A DNA stretch of 64,000 nucleotides from Rhizorhabdus wittichii RW1 (GCA_000016765.1 CP000699.1:62001-126000), one strand, 5' to 3'. Positions 8,165 through 16,575 are shown, counted from the stretch's first letter. Numbers and translations are program-made. Notes: generated by a model not told the origin, from the letters alone.

Positions 8165-8599
8165 TTATGCGGCGAAAGGGGCGATCGGCGGGACGGTGCG
8201 CGGCGGGTTCAGCAGCCCGGAGAGGGCGGAATGGAGCTCCTGATCGGAGAAGGGCTTGAGCAGCCGCGGAAATCGGTGGAATTGCGGCGGTTCCCGGTCG
8301 AGGTCCACGCCGCTGGTGAACAGGAAGGGGATGCGCCGCTCCACCAGCAGGTCGGCGACGGGATAGGAAAGCTCGCCGGAGAGCCAGACGTCGAGCACCG
8401 CGGCGTCGATCTTGGCCGAGGCAGCGGCGTCGAGCGCGCTGCGCAGGGTCAGGCAGGGGCCGACCACGTCGGCCCCCAGTTCGACCAGCGAGTCGCGCAT
8501 CGCCGTGGCGATGATGATCTGATCCTCGACGATCAGGATCGCAGGCCTCGGCTGCTGTGGCGACGGCCATGCCGACAGAGTTGACGATGGGTTGTTCAT
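8165..8599 (-). CDS. Stand-alone receiver-domain response regulator
   Basis: A 144-residue single receiver domain. The acidic pair is E25/D26, the phospho-acceptor D70 (AVLDVWLSGE), then T95 and K115 (LLKPF). There is no DNA-binding or enzymatic output domain, so it probably acts through a partner kinase or as a phosphate relay. No cognate kinase lies nearby. The ribosome site is weak, and a TGACCGGTCA palindrome lies directly upstream of the start. Upstream sits an AT-rich non-coding island. Confidence 0.85.
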   Translation of the reverse strand: MNNPSSTLSAWPSPQQPRPAILIVEDQIIIATAMRDSLVELGADVVGPCLTLRSALDAAASAKIDAAVLDVWLSGELSYPVADLLVERRIPFLFTSGVDLDREPPQFHRFPRLLKPFSDQELHSALSGLLNPPRTVPPIAPFAA

Positions 8600-8996
8600 G
8601 ATGACCGGTCAATTTTGCGAATGTCGCCAGTGCCGAACATTGGTCCCGACACGCGGAGGATTTCCGATGGTCTTTCCCAATGTCACTGCATGCGACCTGC
8701 GATTGTTTAAAATTTGAATTGTAAACTATTGTTACTTCTAAGGAATATTGCAGAATACTGCCCAGTAAAATTCGAAGCGATTCTGAAGAATCGAATTTCT
8801 CTGATTGATGGAAGGAGTCCATATATGGACTCTACGTAGATGAGGAATTCCGATTTTCCAAATTTACTGGTGATATTCGATGGATAGGTGGTGGCGGTTC
8901 GGCCGTCGCCCGATCCCATATGCCGGCGTGGCCCGGCGCGGCATTGCATCGCGACCGTGACGACCTATCTTCGCCGGTGGCAAAGGAGAACGACAC
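8600..8996. other. AT-rich intergenic island with nested palindromes
   Basis: About 400 bases without a convincing gene, between the receiver gene and msrA. From roughly 8690 to 8885 the composition is strikingly AT-rich against the GC-rich flanks. It contains the perfect 18-bp palindrome GAGTCCATATATGGACTC (8815-8832). It also contains a nested pair: AAATTCGA (8768-8775) with TCGAATTT (8791-8798), enclosing CGATTCT (8778-8784) with AGAATCG (8787-8793). It may hold promoters for the response regulator, or be acquired sequence. Confidence 0.8.
8944..8971 (+). promoter_or_regulatory. Candidate sigma-70-type promoter of msrA
   Basis: TTGCAT (8944-8949) and TATCTT (8966-8971) are separated by 16 bases and lie 25 bases upstream of the msrA start, at the edge of the AT-rich island. 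This is a sequence-pattern call only. Confidence 0.4.
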
Positions 8997-9530
8997 ATGG
9001 CCCGGGAAATCGCGACATTGGCGGGTGGCTGCTTCTGGTGCGTCGAGGCGGTGTTCGACGACGTGATCGGCGTCGAGTCGGTCGAGAGCGGCTATACCGG
9101 CGGCCATGTCGCCAATCCCACCTACAAGCAGGTCTGCAACGGCGACACCGGCCATGCCGAGGCGATCCGCGTCGCCTTCGATCCCGACGTGATCGGCTAT
9201 GGCGAGCTGCTCGACATCTTCTTCCACGTCCACGACCCGACCCAGCTCGATCGGCAGGGCAACGACATCGGCCCGCAATATCGCTCGGCGATCTTCCCGC
9301 ATTCGCCGGAGCAGGAGGCGGAAGCGAAGGCCGCGATCGACCGCGCCCGCGCCGACTGGCCCGATCCGATCGTCACCCGGGTCGAGCCCGAGGCGACCTG
9401 GTATCCCGCCGAGGACTATCATCAGGAATATTTCGCGCGCGAGGGTGCGAGCAGCGGCTATTGCGTGATGGTCGTCGCCCCCAAGCTCGCCAAGTTCCGC
9501 AAGAGCTACGCCGCGCGGTTGAAGAAGTAA
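8997..9530 (+). CDS. msrA: Peptide methionine-(S)-S-oxide reductase MsrA
   Basis: Repairs oxidised methionine (S-sulfoxide) in proteins using thioredoxin. The catalytic GGCFWC motif is at residues 10-15 with Cys12, followed by GYTGG and the conserved GHAEA and DPTQLDRQGND segments. The 177 residues form a single MsrA domain without an MsrB fusion. An AAAGGAGAA ribosome site precedes the ATG. A candidate promoter lies just upstream, and a family B repeat follows the stop. Confidence 0.96.
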   Translation: MAREIATLAGGCFWCVEAVFDDVIGVESVESGYTGGHVANPTYKQVCNGDTGHAEAIRVAFDPDVIGYGELLDIFFHVHDPTQLDRQGNDIGPQYRSAIFPHSPEQEAEAKAAIDRARADWPDPIVTRVEPEATWYPAEDYHQEYFAREGASSGYCVMVVAPKLAKFRKSYAARLKK

Positions 9531-9531
9531 T

Positions 9532-9662
9532 TCCTCCCCAGTGCAACTGGGGAGGGGGACCGCCGCAGGCGGTGGAGGGGGCGACGGCGTAGCCGGCGCT
9601 GCCGCGCCAACCCCTCCACCATCCTTCGGATGGTCCCCCTCCCCATGCAGGCATGGGGAGGA
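9532..9662. repeat. REP-like element, family B (copy 1)
   Basis: Outer inverted repeats TCCTCCCCA (9532-9540) and TGGGGAGGA (9654-9662) enclose shorter hairpins such as ACCATCCTTCGGATGGT and CCGCCGCAGGCGG. It lies between the convergent msrA and tsaC genes. A second copy is at 40603-40722. Confidence 0.85.
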
Positions 9663-9668
9663 ACTGAA

Positions 9669-10610
9669 TTATCTGGGAGCCGCCGCCCTTTGCAGCCGGT
9701 CGTTGATCGCGAGGCCGAGGCCGTCCGACGGAACCGGGGCCACCGCGATTGCCGCCGCATCCGACTGATCCGCCGCATGGAGCAGGTCGAACAGCCGCGC
9801 CGCCGCTTCGTCGAGCCGCCCCGACGCCGACAGCGTGACGTCGCCCGCGACTGCGCCGAACCCGATCAGATATTCGCCCGCCTTCGCCCGTTCGGCGTTC
9901 AGCCGGAGCGGCTTCGACGGGGCATAATGGCTCGCCATCTGGCCGGGCGCTTCGATCGATCCGTCGCCGCGGCGTTCGACGGCTACGCCCGCCGCTTCCG
10001 CCAGCATCTCGACGATGATTGCGCCGGGGCGGAGCAGGCGCAGCCGGTCGGTCTCGACCGCGACGATCGTCGATTCGATCCCGACCGCGGTGGGGCCGTC
10101 GTCGAGGACCAGCGTTATCCGGCCGGCCAGCGACCGGGCGACATGCTCGGCGCGGGTCGCGCTGATCGATCCGCTGGCGTTGGCGGACGGCGCGGCGAGG
10201 GGGCGGCCGCTCGCCAGGATCAGCGCGCGGATCGCCGGATGGGCGGGCATTCGCACCGCGACGCTCGGCAGCCCGGCCGTGGTCAGGCTGGCGATCGGTG
10301 ATCCCGGCGCGGCGGGCAGCACCATCGTCAGCGGCCCCGGCCAGAAACGCTCGGCGAGCCGGCGCGCGAGCGGCGGGAGGATCGCGACCCGGCCGGCCAT
10401 GGCGAGGTCGGTGACATGGACGATCAGCGGGTTGAAGCTCGGGCGACCCTTGGCGGCGTAGATCGCGGCGACCGCTTCGCCCGAGGTCGCGTCGCCGGCC
10501 AGGCCATAGACCGTCTCGGTCGGCACGCCGACCGGCAGCCCGCGCGCGATCAGCGCGGCCGCTTCGGCGATGCCGGTCGGATCGGCGGGAAGGATGCGGG
10601 TCTCGGTCAC
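9669..10610 (-). CDS. tsaC: Threonylcarbamoyl-AMP synthase (Sua5/TsaC type)
   Basis: Makes threonylcarbamoyl-AMP from Thr, bicarbonate and ATP for the t6A37 modification of ANN-decoding tRNAs. The YrdC domain spans about residues 10-200, with PTETVYGLAGDA and the KGRPSFNPLIVHV signature. A Sua5-specific C-terminal domain (about 215-310) makes it the long form, 313 residues. It stands alone on the minus strand, with family A and B repeats on either side. Confidence 0.94.
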   Translation of the reverse strand: MTETRILPADPTGIAEAAALIARGLPVGVPTETVYGLAGDATSGEAVAAIYAAKGRPSFNPLIVHVTDLAMAGRVAILPPLARRLAERFWPGPLTMVLPAAPGSPIASLTTAGLPSVAVRMPAHPAIRALILASGRPLAAPSANASGSISATRAEHVARSLAGRITLVLDDGPTAVGIESTIVAVETDRLRLLRPGAIIVEMLAEAAGVAVERRGDGSIEAPGQMASHYAPSKPLRLNAERAKAGEYLIGFGAVAGDVTLSASGRLDEAAARLFDLLHAADQSDAAAIAVAPVPSDGLGLAINDRLQRAAAPR

Positions 10611-10660
10611 GCTGCGCGGCTATCGCGCCGGGGCGGACGGGGCAAGTCCTGCTTCTTTCC

Positions 10661-10750
10661 CGTCATCGTGGCGAAGGCCAGGATCCCGCCGCCTTTGGGC
10701 CGGCGGGGCGACCAGGAAGAAGGGAGATTCCGGCTTTCGCCGGAATGACG
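10661..10750. repeat. REP-like element, family A (copy 2, degraded left arm)
   Basis: The left arm, GTCATCGTGGCGAAGGCCAG from 10662, deviates from the usual form. The right arm, ATTCCGGCTTTCGCCGGAAT then GAC, is intact. It lies between the co-directional tsaC and GntR genes. Confidence 0.8.
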
Positions 10751-10763
10751 AAAAGTGGGGGCG

Positions 10764-11111
10764 TCAGCCCCCGACGCGCTCGAGCAGGTCGCCAGGCTCG
10801 ATCCGCAGGCGGCGCATGCTCGCCACCACGCGCGGCCATTCGTCGCGCAGGAAGGTGTTGCGCGCCTCGCGGCGGAGGCGGTCGGTCGCGCCCTCGGCGA
10901 CGAACATGCCGACGCCGCGCTTGACCGTCACATAGCCCTCGTCCTGGAAGCCCTGATAGGCCTTGGCCGCCGTCAGCGGATTGGCGCCGTGCTGCGCGGC
11001 GAAGGCGCGGACCGAGGGGAGAGCATCGCCGTCGCCATAGCTGCCGTCGAGGATCGACTCGGCGATGATGTCGCGAAGGCGGAGATAGACGGGGCGGTCC
11101 TGGCTGCTCAT
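10764..11111 (-). CDS. GntR-family regulator, YtrA-like subfamily
   Basis: A 115-residue transcription factor. The winged helix-turn-helix covers about residues 5-75 (LRDIIAESILDGSY, LPSVRAFAAQHGANPLTAAKAY, GYVTVKRGVGMFV), followed by only a short helical tail. The lack of a ligand-binding domain is typical of the YtrA subfamily, which often controls adjacent transporters or enzymes. ATG 11111 (MSSQDRPVY) is chosen because the domain starts there. A palindrome lies directly upstream. The gene follows a nitroreductase gene on the same strand, 42 bases away. Confidence 0.88.
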   Translation of the reverse strand: MSSQDRPVYLRLRDIIAESILDGSYGDGDALPSVRAFAAQHGANPLTAAKAYQGFQDEGYVTVKRGVGMFVAEGATDRLRREARNTFLRDEWPRVVASMRRLRIEPGDLLERVGG

Positions 11112-11120
11112 GGCGTCACA

Positions 11121-11134
11121 CTGTGCTAACACAG
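11121..11134 (-). promoter_or_regulatory. Candidate operator of the GntR regulator
   Basis: The inverted repeat CTGTG-CTAA-CACAG lies 9 bases upstream of the GntR start, in the nitroreductase-GntR gap. Its position suits autorepression. This is an inference from symmetry and location. Confidence 0.45.
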
Positions 11135-11153
11135 CATGGCGCGTCAATGGCAA

Positions 11154-11744
11154 TCAGCCTTTCCACGTCGAAACGACAGCTTCATAGGTCGGGCGAGGCC
11201 GTTCCTCGAGCGCACGTCCCGGCGAGCCGAGGAACAGGAAGCCGGCGATCCGATCGTGCGGCGATCCGCCCAGCGATTCAAGCACTTGGCCGTTATAGGC
11301 GGGCCAGCCGGTCAGCCAGCAGCCGACGAAGCCGGCCGCATGGGTCGAGAACAGCAGGTTCATGCAGGCCGCGCCGGCCGACAGCTCCTGCTCCCACAGC
11401 GGAATCTTGCTGTTCTGCGTCGGGGTCGACAGCACCGCGACCATCGTCGGCGCCTGGTGCGCGAACTGCTCCATCGCCTCCAGCTCGATCCGGCCCGCCT
11501 CGGGCTTCTCGGCGCGATAGGCGTCCTTGAGCAGGTCGGCGAAGGCGTCGCGGCGATCGGCCTCGACGATCACGAAGCGCCAGGGGGCGAGCTTGCCATG
11601 GTCGGGCACGCGCATCGCCGCTTCCAATATCCGGCGGAGCTCCGCCGAATCCGGCCCCGGCGCGATCATGTCGCGGGCCTTGCCCGAGCGGCGGGTGGCG
11701 AGGAGGGCGGCGGTGGAGGACAGATCGTTGAACATGGTCATCAT
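11154..11744 (-). CDS. Nitroreductase-family flavoprotein (YdjA-like)
   Basis: A predicted FMN-dependent NAD(P)H oxidoreductase of about 196 residues. The RRSGKARDMIAPGPD opening, MRVPDHGKLAPWRF flavin-binding segment and GAACMNLLFSTHAAGFVGCWL helix fit the short YdjA-like branch. The substrate is unknown. Three in-frame ATGs (11744, 11741, 11735) are possible starts. It is divergent from the peptide transporter gene, and the shared 223-base region contains palindromes. Confidence 0.86.
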   Translation of the reverse strand: MMTMFNDLSSTAALLATRRSGKARDMIAPGPDSAELRRILEAAMRVPDHGKLAPWRFVIVEADRRDAFADLLKDAYRAEKPEAGRIELEAMEQFAHQAPTMVAVLSTPTQNSKIPLWEQELSAGAACMNLLFSTHAAGFVGCWLTGWPAYNGQVLESLGGSPHDRIAGFLFLGSPGRALEERPRPTYEAVVSTWKG

Positions 11745-11783
11745 CTAGATGCTGGCCCTCCGCGGAACAACGGTCTCGGAGAC

Positions 11784-11892
11784 ACATGTCTGTCCGGACA
11801 TGTTTCTGCCGGTTCGGGGAGAAAATCGAACCATGGGGTAATTCTGTTTCGTTGAACGAGCGTAGATCGGCAATGTCGTTTCAAGCGAAACA
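11784..11892. promoter_or_regulatory. Palindrome-rich divergent regulatory region
   Basis: ACATGTC (11784-11790) and GACATGT (11797-11803) flank the perfect palindrome TGTCCGGACA (11791-11800). Further on, TGTTTCG (11845-11851) mirrors CGAAACA (11886-11892), and GTTTC-AAGC-GAAAC forms a hairpin at 11878-11891. These sit between the nitroreductase and POT transporter starts and may be regulator sites. No regulator is assigned. Confidence 0.45.
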
Positions 11893-11967
11893 ATAACCGC
11901 TTCACAGCGCGCGAATCGTTGCTATCGTCGGCGTCCATGAAGGTCGTGCCGCCCTTGGGGGAGCGCC

Positions 11968-13779
11968 GTGCCGACCACGCAGAACAGAAAGAACTTCATG
12001 GTCAATCCCGACGCTGACGCGACCACCGAACCCGCATCGCCGCATGTGAGCCGATCGGACGGCGACACCTGGTTCGGTCATCCCAGGCAGCTCGCGAGGC
12101 TCTTCTCGACCGAGGCGATGGAACGCTTCGGCTATTATGGGATGAGGGCGCTCCTCACCCTCTACCTCACCCAGCATTTCCTGTTCAGCGACCAGACGAC
12201 CAACGGCCTCTATGGCGGCTTCACCGCGCTGGTCTACCTGACCCCGCTCGTCGGCGGCCTGCTCGCCGATCGCTATCTCGGTTCGAAGAAGTCGGTGAAA
12301 TTCGGCGCGATCCTGATGTCGATCGCCTATTTCACGCTCTGCTTCGGCGGCCAGACCGCCAAGCCCTATGCGGTGATCGACGGCAGCCGCTACGAAGTGG
12401 TGATCGACGAGGCCAAGCAGCAATATCTCGTCGACGGCGCCCAGAAGCTGGCGATCAAGGGGCAGGAGGACGGCTCGGTCGCGCTCGTCGCCCCGGACGG
12501 CTCGGTCGCCCGCACCGTCGCCAAGGGCGGCTTCAAGGCCGATGCCGACCGCGATCCCTTCCACACCGGCCTGATGCTCGTCGCGCTGAGCCTGCTCACC
12601 GTCGGCAACGGCTTCTTCAAGCCCAACATCTCGACGATCGTCGGCGCGCTGTACGAGAAGGGGGACCGGCGCCGCGACGCCGGCTTCACCATCTTCTACA
12701 TGGGCATCAACCTCGGCTCGCTCTTCTCGCAGATACTCTGTCCGTTCCTGGCGGTGGCGCTCGGCTGGTGGGCGGGCTTCGGCCTCGCGGCGATCGGCAT
12801 GCTGATAAGCTGGGCGCTGATCCAGTTCGCGGGCGAGAAGCTGGCGGGCTATGGCGAGCCGCCGGAAGGGCAGGAGAAGGACCGCAGCCTGCTGATCTAC
12901 ATCGGCGCGCTCGCGGTCGTGCCGATCGGCTGGTTCCTGTTCCTCAACCTGATGGCGAGCCCGGCGCCCGAGGCCGGCGTCGGCATCGTCGGCTATCTGC
13001 TCGGCCTGCCGATCATGGGCAAGGTGCTGTTCGCGACCTTCCTGGCATCGGTGATCCTGATCCCGCTCTGGGCGCTCAAGGCCGGCAACAAGGTCGAGTT
13101 CCAGATGATGATTGCGGCGATCGTGATGATCGTCTTCAACGTCGTCTTCTGGACGCTGTTCGAGCAGGCCGGCTCCTCGCTCACCCTGTTCGCCGATCGC
13201 AACACCGACCTGTCGGTGTTCGGCCTGTTCACCATGTCGGCGGGGCAGACCCAGTTCTTCAACGCCTTCTTCATCGTCGTGCTGGCGCCGCTGACCTCGC
13301 TCCTGTGGAACGCGCTCGGCCGCCGCGGGCTGGAGCCGTCGATCCCGGTCAAGTTCGCGATCGCGCTGGCGGGCGTCGGTCTCGGCTTCCTCGCGCTGGT
13401 GTGGGGCACGCAATATGCCGGGGCGGACTTCAAGGTGTCGGTCTGGTGGCTGGCGCTGCTCTACCTGATCCACTCGATGGCCGAGCTGTGCATCTCGCCG
13501 GTCGGCCTGTCGATGATCACCAAGCTGTCGATCGCGCGCGTCGTCGGGCTGATGATGGGGCTGTGGTTCCTGTCGATCAGCTGCGCCCAATATGTCGCGG
13601 GCATCGTCGCCCAGGTCGCCAGCGTCGAGACGGTCGGCGGCCAGGTCACCAACCTCAAGGTCAGCCTGGAGACCTATGCCGGCGTGTTCCAGACGATCGG
13701 GCTCGCTTCGGTCGCGATCGGCGCGGTCCTCCTCGTCCTTTCGCCTGTCATCAAGAAGTGGATGCATGGTGTTCAATAA
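11968..13779 (+). CDS. POT-family proton-coupled oligopeptide transporter
   Basis: An inner-membrane symporter for di- and tripeptides. The POT signature STEAMERFGYYGMRALL follows the first 45 residues, and about 12-14 membrane segments span the 603 residues. The segment FKPNISTIVGALY fits the PTR2 family. A soluble insertion of roughly 80 residues lies between early helices (PYAVIDGSRYEVVIDEAK and onward). GTG 11968 has GGGGGAG upstream; ATG 11998 is an alternative. The gene overlaps the first amidohydrolase gene by 14 bp, suggesting uptake followed by peptide or dipeptide hydrolysis. Confidence 0.92.
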   Translation: MPTTQNRKNFMVNPDADATTEPASPHVSRSDGDTWFGHPRQLARLFSTEAMERFGYYGMRALLTLYLTQHFLFSDQTTNGLYGGFTALVYLTPLVGGLLADRYLGSKKSVKFGAILMSIAYFTLCFGGQTAKPYAVIDGSRYEVVIDEAKQQYLVDGAQKLAIKGQEDGSVALVAPDGSVARTVAKGGFKADADRDPFHTGLMLVALSLLTVGNGFFKPNISTIVGALYEKGDRRRDAGFTIFYMGINLGSLFSQILCPFLAVALGWWAGFGLAAIGMLISWALIQFAGEKLAGYGEPPEGQEKDRSLLIYIGALAVVPIGWFLFLNLMASPAPEAGVGIVGYLLGLPIMGKVLFATFLASVILIPLWALKAGNKVEFQMMIAAIVMIVFNVVFWTLFEQAGSSLTLFADRNTDLSVFGLFTMSAGQTQFFNAFFIVVLAPLTSLLWNALGRRGLEPSIPVKFAIALAGVGLGFLALVWGTQYAGADFKVSVWWLALLYLIHSMAELCISPVGLSMITKLSIARVVGLMMGLWFLSISCAQYVAGIVAQVASVETVGGQVTNLKVSLETYAGVFQTIGLASVAIGAVLLVLSPVIKKWMHGVQ

Positions 13780-15181
13780 CAAGCTGCGATTCTCGGTGGC
13801 GGTGGCGCTCGCGCTGACCGCCTGCACCGGCGGGGCCGCGCCCAAGTCGGCCTCCTCCGACGCGCCCGGCAAGGGCAAGGGGTTCGACCATGATCCCTTC
13901 CCGTCGACCTACCATGCCTATCCGGGCGCGCCGACCGCGATCGTCCACGCCACCGTCTATGACGGGGAGGGTGGCCGGATCGAGGACGGCACCGTCCTGC
14001 TCGCCGGCGGCAAGGTGACGGCGGTCGGCGGCCCCGACCTCGCCGTGCCGGCGGGGGCGACCGTGGTCGACGGCACCGGCAAATGGGTGACGCCGGGCGT
14101 CATCGACGTCCACAGCCATCTCGGCGACTATCCGTCGCCGGCGGTCAAGGCGCTGTCCGACGGCAACGAGGCGACCGCGCCGGTCACCGCGCAGGTCTGG
14201 GCCGAGCACAGCGTCTGGCCGCAGGACCCGGGCTTCAGCCGCGCGCTCGTCAATGGCGGGGTGACGACGCTCCAAATTCTTCCCGGTTCGGCCAACCTGT
14301 TCGGCGGCCGGTCGGTCACGCTCAAGAACGTCTATGCGCGCACCGTGCAGGGGATGAAGTTCCCCGGCGCGCCTTACGGCCTGAAGATGGCCTGCGGCGA
14401 GAATCCCAAGCGCGTCTATGGCGGCAAGAACCGCGAGCCTTCGACCCGCATGGGCAATGTCGCGGTCGACCGGCAGACCTGGATGAAGGCGGTCGAGTAC
14501 AAGCGCAAGTGGGACAAATATGAGGAGAAGGGCGGCGAGGCGCCGGCCCGCGACGCCTCGATGGACACGCTGATGGGCGTGCTCAACGGCGAGATCCTCG
14601 TCCACAACCATTGCTACCGCGCCGACGAGATGGCCATCGTCCTCGATATGGCGAAGGAGTTCGGCTACAAGGTCACCGCCTTCCACCACGCGGTCGAGGC
14701 CTACAAGATCGCCGATCTGCTCAAGGCGACCGGCACCTGCGCCGCCGTCTGGGCCGACTGGTACGGCTTCAAGATGGAAAGCTATGACGGCATCCGGGAG
14801 AATCTGGCGATCCTCCACAATGCCGGCGCCTGCGTGATGATCCATTCGGACGACCAGAACGGCATCCAGCGCCTGAACCAGGAGGTCGCCAAGGCGCTCG
14901 CCGCCGGCCGGCGGGCGGGCTTCACGATCAGCGACGAGCAGGCCTGGACCTGGCTCGCGATCGCCCCGGCACGCGCGCTCGGCATCGCCGATCGGACCGG
15001 CAGCCTCAAGCCCGGCAAGATGGGGGACGTCGTGCTGTGGAACGGCAATCCGCTGAGCGTCTACACCCGGCCCGAGAAGGTCTGGATCGACGGCGCGATG
15101 CTCTACGACGCCAATAATCCGAAGCTGCGCCCGGTGAGCGACTTCGAGCTGGGCCAGCCCGGCGAGGGAGATGTGAAATGA
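13766..15181 (+). CDS. Lipoprotein amidohydrolase (imidazolonepropionase/prolidase-like)
   Basis: A predicted metal-dependent hydrolase of the amidohydrolase superfamily, 471 residues. A signal peptide ends in the lipobox LTAC (17-20), so the protein is probably lipid-anchored in the periplasm. The metal-binding HSH is at 116-118 (PGVIDVHSHLG). Later ligand candidates are in VHNHC, AFHHAVEAYK and MIHSDDQNG. Family members cleave dipeptides or related amides. It starts inside the 3' end of the POT gene and overlaps the next amidohydrolase by 4 bp. Confidence 0.88.
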   Translation: MVFNNKLRFSVAVALALTACTGGAAPKSASSDAPGKGKGFDHDPFPSTYHAYPGAPTAIVHATVYDGEGGRIEDGTVLLAGGKVTAVGGPDLAVPAGATVVDGTGKWVTPGVIDVHSHLGDYPSPAVKALSDGNEATAPVTAQVWAEHSVWPQDPGFSRALVNGGVTTLQILPGSANLFGGRSVTLKNVYARTVQGMKFPGAPYGLKMACGENPKRVYGGKNREPSTRMGNVAVDRQTWMKAVEYKRKWDKYEEKGGEAPARDASMDTLMGVLNGEILVHNHCYRADEMAIVLDMAKEFGYKVTAFHHAVEAYKIADLLKATGTCAAVWADWYGFKMESYDGIRENLAILHNAGACVMIHSDDQNGIQRLNQEVAKALAAGRRAGFTISDEQAWTWLAIAPARALGIADRTGSLKPGKMGDVVLWNGNPLSVYTRPEKVWIDGAMLYDANNPKLRPVSDFELGQPGEGDVK

Positions 15182-16464
15182 AGCGCCTCCTGCTCGCCGC
15201 CGCAGCGCTGATCGCAGCCCCGCTCCCGGCCGAGACGATCGCCATCACCGGCGGAACCCTCGCGATCGGCGACGGATCGCAGCCGATCAAGGGCGGCACC
15301 GTCGTCATCGCCAACGGCCGGGTCGTCGCGGCCGGGGCCGGGGTCGCGGTTCCGGCCGGCGCGCGCGTCGTCGACGCGACCGGCAAGTGGGTCTCGCCCG
15401 GCATCATCGCCGGGGTCAGCACGCTCGGCCTGATGGAAGGCTATGGCATGTCGGAGACCAACGATCTCAGCGCCGACAAGTCACCCTTCTCGGCGGCGCT
15501 CGACATGTCGACCGCGATCAACCCGACCGGCCAGCGGATCGGGGTCGAGCGCGCGGCCGGCGTCACCCGCGCCTTCGTCATCCCCGCCGCCGGCAACACC
15601 ATGTTCGGCGGGCAGGGGGCGGTGATCGACCTGGGCGCCGACATGGACCCGGTGACGCGCCCGCGCGCCTTCCAATATGTCGAGCTGGGCGAGGACGGCA
15701 TGGGCCCGGCGGGCGGCAGCCGCCCGGCCGCCTATGCGCTGCTCAGGGTCGCGCTCGGCGCGGCGGCCAACCCCGCCTCGGCCGACTTCGCCAGCAAGGA
15801 CGCGCTGATCACCCGCCAGGACGCCGAGGCGCTCGCCCCGGTGGTGCGCGGCACCCAGCCGCTGCTCGTCCATGTCGAGCGGGCGGCCGACATCCGCTCG
15901 GTGCTCGCGCTCAAGAAGCAATATCCGGCGATCCGGCTGGTGCTGGTCGGCGCGACCGAGGGCTGGATGGTGGCGGGCGAGATCGCCGCGGCCGGCGTCC
16001 CCGTGATCGCGGCGGCGCTGCTCGACCTGCCCGAGAAGTTCGAATCGATCGCGGCGACCCAGTCCAATGTCGGCCGGCTGGCGAAGGCGGGCGTCACCGT
16101 CGCCATCTCCAACGCCGACATCTCCGAAGGGCCCTATGAATCCTATCTCGCCCAATATGCCGGGAACCTCGTCGCGCTGACGAAGATCCCCGGCGCGCAG
16201 GGGCTCGACTGGGGCGCGGCCTTCGCGACGATCACCTCGAAGCCGGCGGCGGCGATCGAGATGGACGGGGAGATCGGGTCGCTCCGCCCCGGCCGCCGCG
16301 CCGACGTCGTGGTCTGGGACGGCGATCCGCTCGAGCTGTCCTCGGCGCCGACGGCGATCTTCATCGACGGCGTCGCCCAGCCGACCACCAGCCGCCAGAC
16401 CCGCCTGCGCGACCGCTATCTCGACCCGGTCGAGAAGGGCCTGCCCAAGGCCTATGAGCGCTGA
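15178..16464 (+). CDS. Exported amidohydrolase-like protein lacking the HxH metal motif
   Basis: A 428-residue protein with a signal peptide (about residues 1-18, ending PAE) and the overall amidohydrolase barrel and composite beta domain. Where active relatives have PGxIDxHxH, this protein reads PGIIAGVSTLG (74-84). Both histidines are therefore replaced (V80 and T82 by alignment with the upstream paralogue). It may be a non-catalytic partner of that enzyme, or use different chemistry. It is translationally coupled through an ATGA overlap. Confidence 0.85.
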   Translation: MKRLLLAAAALIAAPLPAETIAITGGTLAIGDGSQPIKGGTVVIANGRVVAAGAGVAVPAGARVVDATGKWVSPGIIAGVSTLGLMEGYGMSETNDLSADKSPFSAALDMSTAINPTGQRIGVERAAGVTRAFVIPAAGNTMFGGQGAVIDLGADMDPVTRPRAFQYVELGEDGMGPAGGSRPAAYALLRVALGAAANPASADFASKDALITRQDAEALAPVVRGTQPLLVHVERAADIRSVLALKKQYPAIRLVLVGATEGWMVAGEIAAAGVPVIAAALLDLPEKFESIAATQSNVGRLAKAGVTVAISNADISEGPYESYLAQYAGNLVALTKIPGAQGLDWGAAFATITSKPAAAIEMDGEIGSLRPGRRADVVVWDGDPLELSSAPTAIFIDGVAQPTTSRQTRLRDRYLDPVEKGLPKAYER

Positions 16465-16480
16465 TTAGGGGAGAGGGGAC

Positions 16481-16575
16481 GTCATCCCGGCGAAAGCCGG
16501 GATCTCCCTTTTCTTTCCCCGATACGGGTGAGGGCGGCATCAAGGCAGTGAGATCCCGGCTTTCGCCGGGATGAC
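16481..16575. repeat. REP-like element, family A (copy 3)
   Basis: The left arm GTCATCCCGGCGAAAGCCGG and the inverted right arm CCGGCTTTCGCCGGGATGAC bracket a degenerate centre. It lies 17 bases after the amidohydrolase stop. Confidence 0.92.

Noticed and set aside
8160-8822. 220-codon minus-strand frame running through the AT-rich island
   Set aside because: It overlaps the well-supported receiver gene in another frame, and its AT-rich start has no ribosome site or homology.
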